The position numbers were made by a program, and so were the translations under genes. Positions 7,883-16,001 of a stretch of DNA of 64,000 nucleotides are shown here, piece by piece. The stretch is taken from contig NZ_FOVU01000009.1 of assembly GCF_900115265.1 (NCBI RefSeq), positions 175,397-239,396 of the forward strand. Direction: 5' to 3'. The DNA comes from Bradyrhizobium sp. Ghvi. GTDB taxonomy: Bacteria > Pseudomonadota > Alphaproteobacteria > Rhizobiales > Xanthobacteraceae. Within the stretch, counting starts at the first letter, position 1; the number at the start of each line of letters is the position of its first letter. The notes beneath the pieces were generated by a model, which saw nothing but the letters and a program-made list of their open reading frames with translations, was not told the DNA's origin and did not search any database.

Positions 7883-8968
7883 CTACGTCGGTTCCGTCAG
7901 CATCATGGTGACGACCAGCCTGCGGCCGCTCCTTACCATGCCGCCGCGGTGGATTCCGAATGGGTCGAACAGGACCGCGTCGCCCTGGTCGCTGGTCACG
8001 CGCCATTCGTTGTCGAGGATGGCGTCGGCATATTCGCTGCCAGCGGGCAGATCGACACCGAAGGCGGCTTTGCGCTGCAGGAATTTTGGTAGCGCGTTGA
8101 AGAGCCGGCGGTTCTGCGGCTTGGTCGACGACAGGCTGGCATAGTCGTTGGCGCGGCGGATGAGCCCGTCCCAGAAGTTGCGGCTCGCGCGATGTGTTCC
8201 GCGGACATAGGTGAACGGGCCGTTGTCGGAGCCGACCTCGCTCACATAGATGATGAACTTGAGGAGGTTGTAGGTCGCATCGACGTGACAATAGTCGCAG
8301 GGCGAGTCCACGACACCGACGTCGCGAAAATGATTGGCCCAGAAGGCATCACTCGGGTCGTTGATCTGAGGCACCACATGGGCGATCGCCACCGGGCGGT
8401 CGAGATAGGCGCTCGCCGCGTCGATGACGCCAAGCTCGGACCCCAGTTGGTTGAAATAGGCGTAGATCTCGGGAAAGACGTCCTTGTCGAGCCACAGCCG
8501 CGTCTCGTCGAAATGGCGTTGGTCTGGCGTCTTTTGGGCAAGTCTTGCTTCAAGCCGCCGGTAGTGCGGAGCGAGCAGGTCTCTGATACGGCCGAGCTGT
8601 TCTGGCGAGAGGTGAAAACCGGCTATGCCGTCCCGGTTCAGCGTCTTCAGCACGTTGGCACCGGCCGTCGTCCTCGGCTCCGCGGCTCTGCGCGTCAGCC
8701 GCCGAAGCTTCTGTGTCGCCACCAGCCGCAGATAGGTCGGCGAGCGCCGGATCAGCTCGGCGACCTTGTGCGATTTATCCTTGGGGCGCGGCAGATGCTC
8801 GTAGTCGGCCATCAGACGGGCCGTGATCATGGCAAAGCCCGATGCGAATTTTGCGAGTGCCGCGGCGCGTTCGCCGAGAGTTGGCTTCGGGAAAGCCGTG
8901 CCATAGGCGGGGTGATTCGGATAATCGATGACTGGCAAATGATCGTACGAATATGGGTGCGATGTCAT
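7883..8968 (-). CDS. Phytanoyl-CoA dioxygenase-like Fe(II)/2-oxoglutarate oxygenase
   Basis: Protein of 361 residues from the ATG at 8968. The double-stranded beta-helix region (about 195-355) has the iron-binding HxD motif as H228-V-D230, the distal histidine H340 in FGIHRGG, and Arg350 as a candidate 2-oxoglutarate ligand. The stretch GPFTYVRGTHR (250-260) is typical of PhyH-family enzymes. The 110-residue N-terminus is basic and helical and has no domain I recognise. Its position beside GDP-fucose genes suggests modification of a surface glycan or small molecule; the substrate is unknown. Confidence 0.78.
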   Translation of the reverse strand: MTSHPYSYDHLPVIDYPNHPAYGTAFPKPTLGERAAALAKFASGFAMITARLMADYEHLPRPKDKSHKVAELIRRSPTYLRLVATQKLRRLTRRAAEPRTTAGANVLKTLNRDGIAGFHLSPEQLGRIRDLLAPHYRRLEARLAQKTPDQRHFDETRLWLDKDVFPEIYAYFNQLGSELGVIDAASAYLDRPVAIAHVVPQINDPSDAFWANHFRDVGVVDSPCDYCHVDATYNLLKFIIYVSEVGSDNGPFTYVRGTHRASRNFWDGLIRRANDYASLSSTKPQNRRLFNALPKFLQRKAAFGVDLPAGSEYADAILDNEWRVTSDQGDAVLFDPFGIHRGGMVRSGRRLVVTMMLTEPT

Positions 8969-9079
8969 GGCGCCGCCTTTCCGATGAACCACTCGCTAGA
9001 ATGGCAGGCGCCGTTCGTCATTGACGTCGATCAATGACTATTCACGTGATCGGCAGGGTAGCTGGAACAATCAAGCAGC

Positions 9080-10303
9080 CTATCGCTCGTCCGCGATCAC
9101 CTTGCCATCGTTCGGCAATATGCCGGGGCCGACCAACTCGACGGCTCCGCCGAGCTTTGTCACGGCGCGCAAGCTGGCCGCGATCTCCTCGCGCAGTGTG
9201 TCGCCTGATGCGCTCGTCTCGGCCCTCAGCGTCATCGCATCAGCCTCGCCCTGGCGCGTAACAACGAGGCGCAGCCGCCCGAGCGCGGGATGGCGCTTGC
9301 CGATCTCCGCGATCTGCTCGGGGCGGACGAACATGCCCTTGACCTTGGTGGTCTGGTCGGCGCGGCCCATCCAGCCCTTGATGCGCATGTTGGTGCGCCC
9401 GCACGCGCTCATGCCGGGCAACGCTGCCGTGAGGTCGCCGAGCGCCAGCCGGATCCAGGGATGGTGAGGATCGAGCGAGGTCACCACGATCTCGCCGACA
9501 TCGCCCGGTGCCACGGGATCGCCGGTGCCGGGCCGGACGATCTCCATGATCAGATCCTCGTTCACGACCATGCCCTCACGCGCCTCGGTCTCGAACGCGA
9601 TCAGGCCGAGATCGGCAGTACCGAAGGCCTGGTAGGCCTCGATGCCGCGCGCCTTGATCTCGGCCTGGAGCGAAGGTGGGAAAGCGGCGCCCGAGACCAT
9701 CGCGCGCTTGATCGAGGACACATCCCGGCCTGCGGTCGCCGCGGCATCGAGCAATATCTTCAGGAAGTCCGGTGTGCCGCTGTAGCCGATCGGGCGGTAG
9801 GCCTCGATCAGCTCGAATTGCTGCTCGATATTGCCGGGGCCGGCCGGGATCACGGCGCAGCCGAGCGCGCGCGCCGAGGCGTCGAAAATGAAGCCGCCCG
9901 GGGTGAGGTGGTAGCTGAACGTATTGAGCACGATGTCGTCGGGGCGGAAACCGGCCGCGAACAGCGCACGCGCGCCGCGCCAGGGATCATCCTGGCGTCC
10001 CTCCGGCTCGAAGATCGGCCCCGGCGAGGTAAAGAGGCGGGCGAACGAGCCGGGGGATGCCGCCACGAAGCCGCCGAAGGGCTGGGAGGCCTTGTGCAGG
10101 GCCGGCAGCTCCGATTTGCGCAGCACCGGCAGGCCCGCCAGCGCCGCCCTGGAGGTCACTGAGGCGGGGTCGATGCCCTTCAGTCGCTCGGCATAAGCTG
10201 GGGCGACCATGGCGCTGCGGAGCACGCCTGGCAGGCGGGCGAACAGCTCGGCCTCGCGCGCCGCCGGCTCACGCGTCTCGAGGGTGTCGTAATGGGCGGT
10301 CAT
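9080..10303 (-). CDS. Phenylacetate-CoA ligase-like adenylate-forming enzyme
   Basis: Protein of 407 residues resembling PaaK-type AMP-binding enzymes. It has GYSGTPDFL (173-181), SGAAFPPSLQAEI, and AYQAFGTADLGLIAFE, corresponding to the AMP-binding Y-G-x-T/A-E region, with a C-terminal small domain. Such enzymes activate an aromatic or other carboxylate to an acyl-AMP and then a CoA thioester. The classical P-loop near residue 90 reads FTSPGPIF rather than SSGTTG, so the nucleotide loop is atypical. It is near a Liv-type ABC operon that also carries an acyl-CoA ligase, suggesting carboxylate uptake and activation (inference). Confidence 0.82.
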   Translation of the reverse strand: MTAHYDTLETREPAAREAELFARLPGVLRSAMVAPAYAERLKGIDPASVTSRAALAGLPVLRKSELPALHKASQPFGGFVAASPGSFARLFTSPGPIFEPEGRQDDPWRGARALFAAGFRPDDIVLNTFSYHLTPGGFIFDASARALGCAVIPAGPGNIEQQFELIEAYRPIGYSGTPDFLKILLDAAATAGRDVSSIKRAMVSGAAFPPSLQAEIKARGIEAYQAFGTADLGLIAFETEAREGMVVNEDLIMEIVRPGTGDPVAPGDVGEIVVTSLDPHHPWIRLALGDLTAALPGMSACGRTNMRIKGWMGRADQTTKVKGMFVRPEQIAEIGKRHPALGRLRLVVTRQGEADAMTLRAETSASGDTLREEIAASLRAVTKLGGAVELVGPGILPNDGKVIADER

Positions 10304-10389
10304 GGCGGGTCTTTCCGGGTTGGCATCCGTTGCGCGCCGCCGCCCGCATGGGTATCAGACGGCCATTGCGGCGGCTTGGAGAGCGCGGA

Positions 10390-11544
10390 GTGACGGACGA
10401 GCGGATCAATGAGGCTGAAGGGGCGGGCGATGTGGTCGCGCGCCTGAAGCGCCGCATGGTCGAGGACGCGCTGCCGTTGTGGTCGACGGTCGGCTGGGAT
10501 CACGCCGCCGGCGGTTTCATCGACAGGCTGCACCGCGACGGTACGGCGGATACGGCCGCACCGCGGCGCGTGTTCGTGCAGGCCCGCCAGATCTATTGCT
10601 ACGCCAAGGCGGCGCAGATGGGCTGGTACCCGCAAGGCCGAGCCATCGCGCTGAAGGGGCTGGAACACCTTCTGGCGAAGGCGAAGGCGCCCGATGGCAA
10701 GCCCGGCTATGTGCACCGGCTGACGCCCGAGGGTACGGCGCTGGATTCGCGGCGCGATGCCTACGACCACGCCTTCATCCTGTTCGCCCTGGCGACCGTC
10801 TATGCGCTCGATCAGGACGCGCAGATCCGCGCCGAGATCGATGCGCTGCTTGCTTTCCTCGACGGCCATCTGCGCTCGCCGCATGGCGGCGTGCACGAAA
10901 GCCTGCCGGTGTCGTTGCCGCGCCGGCAGAACCCGCAGATGCATCTGTTCGAGGCGATGATCGCGTGTTTCGATGCGACTCACGATCTGTCGTTCCAGAA
11001 CCGCGCCGGCGAGTTCTTCGCGCTGTTCCTCGCCAATCTCTATGACAAGCGGAAGTGCATCCTGACGGAGTATTTTGAGGAGGACTGGTCGAAGATCGAG
11101 CCGGTCAGCGTCGAGCCCGGCCACCAGGCGGAATGGGTCTGGCTGCTGAAGGGGTTTGAGCGAATCACGGGCTGTCCGACCGGACAGCGGCGCGCGGAGC
11201 TGCTGGCGACCGCGCTGCGCTATCGCGACACCGCGACCGGCTGCCTGGTCGACGAGGGCGACGATACCGGTCACATCCGTCGCAGCACGCGCCGGCTGTG
11301 GCCGCAGACAGAGATCGCGAAGGCCTGGATCGCACAGGCCGAGTCCGGTGAGGCGGGCGCGGCGGAGGAAGCGCGCGCGGCGCTGGTGCGGCTCGAACGG
11401 CATTACCTCAGCCATCCCGTGCGGGGTGGCTGGTACGACCAGTTCGACAGCGACGGCAAATCGCTGATCGACACCATTCCTGCGTCGTCGTTCTATCATG
11501 TTCTCTGCGCGGTCGCGGAAGCGGAGCAGGTGCTGGAAGGTTAG
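10390..11544 (+). CDS. N-acylglucosamine 2-epimerase (AGE) family protein
   Basis: An (alpha/alpha)6-barrel sugar epimerase/isomerase of 384 residues from a GTG at 10390 preceded by GCGGA; an upstream in-frame extension would overlap the opposite gene. AGE-family motifs include RVFVQARQIYCYAKA, YDHAFILFALA, NPQMHLFEAMIACFDAT, VEPGHQAEWVWLLK and the C-terminal GGWYDQFD. Members include GlcNAc 2-epimerase, cellobiose epimerase and mannose isomerase (YihS). The sequence does not settle which. It converges on livF with a 4-nt overlap. Confidence 0.87.
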   Translation: MTDERINEAEGAGDVVARLKRRMVEDALPLWSTVGWDHAAGGFIDRLHRDGTADTAAPRRVFVQARQIYCYAKAAQMGWYPQGRAIALKGLEHLLAKAKAPDGKPGYVHRLTPEGTALDSRRDAYDHAFILFALATVYALDQDAQIRAEIDALLAFLDGHLRSPHGGVHESLPVSLPRRQNPQMHLFEAMIACFDATHDLSFQNRAGEFFALFLANLYDKRKCILTEYFEEDWSKIEPVSVEPGHQAEWVWLLKGFERITGCPTGQRRAELLATALRYRDTATGCLVDEGDDTGHIRRSTRRLWPQTEIAKAWIAQAESGEAGAAEEARAALVRLERHYLSHPVRGGWYDQFDSDGKSLIDTIPASSFYHVLCAVAEAEQVLEG

Positions 11545-12380
11545 AGCCACCTTTTGCGCCGCTTGAAACTCTTGAGGTTCTTGAAGCTCTTGCGCTGGTC
11601 GCCGGCGCCGCCGAGGTAGAATTCCTTGACGTCCTCGTTGTCGCGCAGCTCGTCGGCGGTGCCGTCGAGCACGACCTTGCCTTGCTCCATGATGTAGCCG
11701 TGGCTCGCCACCGAAAGCGCGGCGCGCGCGTTCTGCTCGACCAGGAGGATGGTGACGCCGAGGTCGCGGTTGATCTTCTGGATGATCGAGAACACCTCTT
11801 TCACCAGCAGCGGCGACAGGCCCATCGACGGTTCGTCCATCAAGATCATCTTCGGGCGCGCCATCAGCGCGCGGCCGATTGCGAGCATCTGCTGCTCGCC
11901 GCCGGAGAGATAGCCGGCAAGGCCGGTGCGCTCCTTAAGGCGCGGGAAATAGTTGAACACCATGTCGAGATCGGCATCGACCTCGCGATCCCGGCGGGTG
12001 AAGGCGCCGAGCTTGAGGTTCTCCAGCGATGTCATGTCGGCGACGATGCGCCGGCCTTCCATGACCTGGAAGATGCCGCGGCGGACGATCTTGTCCGGAT
12101 CGATGCCAGCGATCCGTTCGCCCTCGAACAGGATCTCGCCGCGCGTGACCTCGCCATCCTCGGTCTTGAGCAATCCCGAGATCGCCTTCAGGGTTGTCGA
12201 CTTGCCCGCGCCGTTGGCACCCAACAGCGCCACGATCGCGCCCTTGGGCACGTCGAGGCTGAGTCCGCGCAGCACCAGGATGACGTCGTCATAGACGACC
12301 TCGATGTTCCGCACGGCGAGCAGGGGCGGCGCGGGGACGGCGGTGGGGGTGGGGCGGGATGCTTCGATGGTTTGGGACAT
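11541..12380 (-). CDS. livF: Branched-chain-type ABC transporter ATPase, LivF-like
   Basis: ABC ATPase of 279 residues from the ATG at 12380. Walker A GANGAGKS (54-61), signature LSGGEQQ, Walker B MILMDEPSMG and the H-loop region ILLVEQN are all present. A Pro-rich N-terminal extension of about 20 residues precedes the domain, and the tail is very basic (KSFKNLKSFKRRKRW), which is unusual. It is the last gene of the minus-strand transporter operon and pairs with LivG at 17930-18751. Confidence 0.93.
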   Translation of the reverse strand: MSQTIEASRPTPTAVPAPPLLAVRNIEVVYDDVILVLRGLSLDVPKGAIVALLGANGAGKSTTLKAISGLLKTEDGEVTRGEILFEGERIAGIDPDKIVRRGIFQVMEGRRIVADMTSLENLKLGAFTRRDREVDADLDMVFNYFPRLKERTGLAGYLSGGEQQMLAIGRALMARPKMILMDEPSMGLSPLLVKEVFSIIQKINRDLGVTILLVEQNARAALSVASHGYIMEQGKVVLDGTADELRDNEDVKEFYLGGAGDQRKSFKNLKSFKRRKRWL

Positions 12381-12401
12381 GAGTCTTCGTTCTCCGCTGT
12401 C

Positions 12402-12498
12402 GTCACCCGCGCGGGCGGGTGACCCAGTATTCCAGAGACGCCGGAGATTCATCGAGAAGCCGCGGCGTACTGGATCCCCCGCCTTCGCGGAGGATGAC
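12402..12498. repeat. Imperfect palindromic intergenic repeat
   Basis: Two arms of about 32 bases face each other between livK and livF: 12402-12433 begins GTCACCCGCGCGGG, and 12466-12498 ends CGCGGAGGATGAC. The arms match at most positions and could form a long hairpin. It resembles the palindromic repeats at 15848, 29474 and 39904 in size and placement but differs in sequence. Confidence 0.65.
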
Positions 12499-12524
12499 AG
12501 TTGTGAGCGTGGTTAGAGCATGGC

Positions 12525-13808
12525 TCACCAGCCCAGCAGCTCCGGCTTGCGCGGCAGCTCGACGGTCTTGACCTTCTCGAGCTTGATCGTGCCCTTGGCC
12601 ATGAGGTCGTTGAGGTCGCCGTCGGTCGGGCCCGAGATATTGGTGCGATAGAGGTCGACCTTCAGCGTGCCGCGATGGTCCTTGTCGGTCCAGGTCGAGG
12701 GATTGCAGACGCCGTCCATCCCGGCCGGCACCCAATCCTTCTTCTGGTAGAAGCCCTTCGCGACGTTCTCGCCGGTGGCACCGCCGTTCTTGGCAGCCCA
12801 GTCGATCGCCTCCTTCATGTAGAGGGCCGAGCAGACCGCCGCGACATAATGCACGGGGCGATAGACCTTGCCGCTGGGATCGGACATCTTCGAGATCTCC
12901 ATCACCGTCTTCATGCCCGGCGCATCGCCGCCCCAGCTCACTGCCGTGCGCAGGGGGAAGATCACACCGTTGGCGGCGTCGCCGGCCGTCTTGGCGGCGT
13001 TCTCGTCCATGCCCCAGACATTGCCGAGGAACTGGATATCGACGCCGGCGGTCTTGCAGGCCTTCATCACCGAAATGTTGGAGGCGGCGGTGTTGCCGAG
13101 ATAGGCGTAGTTGGCGCCCGAGGATTTCAGGCTCAGGCACTGCGCGCTGTAGTCGCCCGGCGCGAGCGCGAACACCAGCGGCGGCAGTACCTCGAAACCG
13201 AGCTCCTGCGCCATGGCTTCACCGGCGGCCTTCGGTGCGTTCGGATAGGGATGGTTGGCCCCCATATGGACGAACTTGGGCTTGCCAGGCTTGCCCTTGG
13301 CCTTCCAATCCTCGGCCGCCCACATCAGCATTGCGCGCAGCGAATCCGAATAGCTCGGGCCGTAGAAGAAATTGTAAGGCGCGGGCTTGGCCTTGCCGCT
13401 CGTCCCTTCGGGATCGGTCAGGGCTGCGGCGTAGGAGCCGGACATATCGGGAATCTTGTCCTGCGCGAGGAAGCCGGTCAGCGCTTCGGTATCTGCGGTG
13501 CCCCAGCCCATGATCGCCGCGACCTTGCTGTCGGGAGCAGACCATTTCTTGTAGAGTGCGATCGCCTTCGGCACCTGATAGCCGTAATCGTTGGTGTCGA
13601 CATTGAGCTGCTTGCCGCCGACGCCGCCGTTCTTGTTGACCCATGCGAAGGTGTCGGCGACGGCCTGGCCGTAAGGCGTGCCGACATCGGAAGTGCCGCC
13701 GGAATAATCGGCGAGATGGCCGATCGCGATCTGCGCCTGCGCGCTCGCCGCGAACGCGGCGACGGCGATTGCAAGCGATGCGGTGCTCAAAAGGGCCTTC
13801 ATCTTCAT
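12525..13808 (-). CDS. livK: Branched-chain-type ABC transporter substrate-binding protein
   Basis: Periplasmic type 1 binding protein of 427 residues. It has a Sec signal peptide (MKMKALLST... with cleavage after SAQA, about residue 25), followed by IAIGHLADYSGG, the normal start of the mature fold in this family. Sequence features such as GWGTADTEALTGFLAQ and YNFFYGPSYSDSLRAML fit the subgroup found with acyl-CoA ligases rather than leucine-binding LivJ/K. It captures the ligand for the LivHMGF importer; an aromatic or fatty-acid-like carboxylate is likely from context, not proven. Confidence 0.92.
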   Translation of the reverse strand: MKMKALLSTASLAIAVAAFAASAQAQIAIGHLADYSGGTSDVGTPYGQAVADTFAWVNKNGGVGGKQLNVDTNDYGYQVPKAIALYKKWSAPDSKVAAIMGWGTADTEALTGFLAQDKIPDMSGSYAAALTDPEGTSGKAKPAPYNFFYGPSYSDSLRAMLMWAAEDWKAKGKPGKPKFVHMGANHPYPNAPKAAGEAMAQELGFEVLPPLVFALAPGDYSAQCLSLKSSGANYAYLGNTAASNISVMKACKTAGVDIQFLGNVWGMDENAAKTAGDAANGVIFPLRTAVSWGGDAPGMKTVMEISKMSDPSGKVYRPVHYVAAVCSALYMKEAIDWAAKNGGATGENVAKGFYQKKDWVPAGMDGVCNPSTWTDKDHRGTLKVDLYRTNISGPTDGDLNDLMAKGTIKLEKVKTVELPRKPELLGW

Positions 13809-13851
13809 GGGTTGGTTCCTCCGGTTTATTGTTTAAGTGAGATTGCCGCGC

Positions 13852-14925
13852 TCAGTGCGAGAACGGGTAGAGTTTCCAGTATGCCTTGATCTGCCGCCAG
13901 CGATGCGCGAGCCCGTCGGGTTCGAACATCAGGAAGACGATGATGATCACCCCGATCGCGATCTCGCGCAGGAAGGTGATGTTGTTGTTGAGCGACAGCG
14001 CCCTGTCGATTGCGCCGCCCTTCAGGTACAGGCTGAGCAATTCCATCGACTCCGGCAGCAGCACCACGAAGGCCGTGCCCATCAGCGTGCCCATGATCGA
14101 ACCGGTGCCGCCGATGATGATCATGGCGAGGAACAGGATCGAGCGCTCGATGCCGAAGCCTTCCTGCGAGACGACGAGCTGGTAGTGCGCATAGAGCGCG
14201 CCGGCGATGCCGGCGAAGAAGGCGGCGAGCCCGAACGACAGCGTCCGGTATTTGGTGAGGTTGATGCCCATGATCTCCGCGGACAGGTAATGGTCGCGGA
14301 TCGCCACAAGCGCGCGGCCGTCGCGTGTGCGCATCAGGTTCGTAACGAGGATGTAGCTCGCCAGCACATAAGCCAGCACGACGTAGAAATATTGCCGGTC
14401 GCCGCGCAACGCGTAGCCGAAGATCGAGAACGGCTCGGCGCTCGCCGGGACCGAGCCGCCTGAGAACCATTCGGCGCGGGAGAAGAAGTCGAGCAGGATA
14501 TATTGGGCGGCCAGCGTCGCGATGACGAGATAAAGCCCCTTCAGCCGCGCCGCCGGAATGCCGAATATCAGTCCGACCAGTGCGGTGACGATTCCTGCGA
14601 GCGGAATTGCGAAGAACACCGGGATCGGCGCATTGCTGGAGATGTAGGCCGAGGAGAAGGCGCCCAGCAGGAAGAAGGCGGCATGTCCGATCGAGATCTG
14701 GCCGGTGAAGCCGACCAGGATGTTGAGTCCCAACGCCGCGATCGAGAAGATGCCGATCTGGATCAGGATGCTGAGCCAGTAGCCGCTGAAGATCTGCGGC
14801 GCCAGGCACAGCAGCGCAACGCCAGCAATCGCGAAGTTGCGGCTGGTGGTGGTCGGGAAGATCGTGGTGTCTGCCGCGTAGGAGGTGCGGAAGTCGCCAG
14901 CGGGAATGAGGGCAGGGCCGGCCAT
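13852..14925 (-). CDS. livM: Branched-chain-type ABC transporter permease, LivM-like
   Basis: Integral membrane permease of 357 residues with about nine hydrophobic segments. It has the family motif LGLNILVGFTGQISIGHAAFF and the cytoplasmic EAA-like region MGINLTKYRTLSFGLAAFFAGIAGAL, which contacts the ATPase. It starts 3 nt after the livH stop, so it is in the same transcript. With LivH it forms the membrane channel of the importer. Confidence 0.94.
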   Translation of the reverse strand: MAGPALIPAGDFRTSYAADTTIFPTTTSRNFAIAGVALLCLAPQIFSGYWLSILIQIGIFSIAALGLNILVGFTGQISIGHAAFFLLGAFSSAYISSNAPIPVFFAIPLAGIVTALVGLIFGIPAARLKGLYLVIATLAAQYILLDFFSRAEWFSGGSVPASAEPFSIFGYALRGDRQYFYVVLAYVLASYILVTNLMRTRDGRALVAIRDHYLSAEIMGINLTKYRTLSFGLAAFFAGIAGALYAHYQLVVSQEGFGIERSILFLAMIIIGGTGSIMGTLMGTAFVVLLPESMELLSLYLKGGAIDRALSLNNNITFLREIAIGVIIIVFLMFEPDGLAHRWRQIKAYWKLYPFSH

Positions 14926-14928
14926 GGA

Positions 14929-15822
14929 TCAGATCCGCTCGATGTCGTGGGTGCCGAACAGGCCATAGGGCTTGATCATCAGCACGATGATGAGGACGTA
15001 GAACGGCGCTATCTCGTAGAGATTGCCCCAGTGCAGGTATTCGCTGTCGACATATTGCGCGACGTTCTCGAGCAGGCCGATGATGACGCCGCCGAGCACG
15101 GCGCCGCCGACGGAATCGAGCCCGCCGAGGATCGCCGCCGGAAACACTTTTATGCCGTAGGCTGCAAGTCCCGATGACACGCCGTTCACTACGGCGACCA
15201 CCACGCCTGCGACCGCCGAAACCGTCGCCGAGATTGCCCAGGCCATTGCAAACACGCTTTTCACGGAAATACCGAGCGATTGCGCGACTTGCTGGTTGAA
15301 CGCTGTGGCGCGCATCGCAAGCCCATACTTGGATGCGCGGAAGAACCAGGCCATGCCGATCATCATCGCGATCGAGACCACAAGGCTCATGACGTAGACG
15401 GTCTGGATCTGGAGCCCGAACAGACCGACGGACTGGCTCTCGAACACGCGCGGGAACGGCTGCGGATTGACGCCGAACATCCACTTCAGCGTCGCCTGCA
15501 ATACGGTGGAAAGGCCGATCGTCACCATGATGACGGAGATGATGGGCTCGCCGATCATTGGCCTGAGGATCAGGACCTGGATCGCGATGCCGAACACGAA
15601 CATGAACACCAGAGTCATCGGCATGCCGATCCAGAACGGCACCTGGTATTTGGCGAGCAGCGCCCAACACACCCAGGCGCCGACCAGCAGCAGTTCACCT
15701 TGCGCGAAGTTGACGACCTGCGTCGCCTTGTAGATCAGCACGAACGACATCGCGACCACGCCATAGAGCGTGCCGACCACGAGGCCGTTGACCAGGAGCT
15801 GGATGAGGAAGGCGGTGTTCAT
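14929..15822 (-). CDS. livH: Branched-chain-type ABC transporter permease, LivH-like
   Basis: Permease of 297 residues with seven to eight membrane helices. It opens with the typical LivH N-terminus LLVNGLVVGTLYGVVAMSFVLI and the motif VNFAQGELLLVGAW. It lies between the acyl-CoA ligase gene and livM in the minus-strand operon; the 180-nt gap upstream holds a large perfect palindrome. Confidence 0.94.
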   Translation of the reverse strand: MNTAFLIQLLVNGLVVGTLYGVVAMSFVLIYKATQVVNFAQGELLLVGAWVCWALLAKYQVPFWIGMPMTLVFMFVFGIAIQVLILRPMIGEPIISVIMVTIGLSTVLQATLKWMFGVNPQPFPRVFESQSVGLFGLQIQTVYVMSLVVSIAMMIGMAWFFRASKYGLAMRATAFNQQVAQSLGISVKSVFAMAWAISATVSAVAGVVVAVVNGVSSGLAAYGIKVFPAAILGGLDSVGGAVLGGVIIGLLENVAQYVDSEYLHWGNLYEIAPFYVLIIVLMIKPYGLFGTHDIERI

Positions 15823-15847
15823 GTGTGGTCTCCTGATGCAGCCACGT

Positions 15848-15927
15848 CGTCATTGCGAGCGCAGCGAAGCAATCCAGCATCTTTCCGCGGAGACGGTCTG
15901 GATTGCTTCGCTGCGCTCGCAATGACG
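15848..15927. repeat. Perfect 30-bp inverted repeat with 20-nt loop
   Basis: Arms 15848-15877 (starting CGTCATTGCGAGCGCAGCG) and 15898-15927 (its exact reverse complement) surround 20 bases. It lies between the acyl-CoA ligase and livH genes. Sequence and layout match the dispersed palindromic repeats known from Bradyrhizobium and Rhodopseudomonas intergenic regions. In RNA it would form a very stable hairpin. Confidence 0.9.
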
Positions 15928-16001
15928 GAGTGCATATGAGATAGCGCGGCCGCAGGCGGGGGCGAGGCGAAGGGCAGCGTCGTGCTGAGCTGGAAACGAA
16001 T

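Noticed and set aside
13826..15670. 614-codon minus-strand open frame
   Set aside because: It overlaps livM and livH in another frame; the translation is Arg-rich and featureless.
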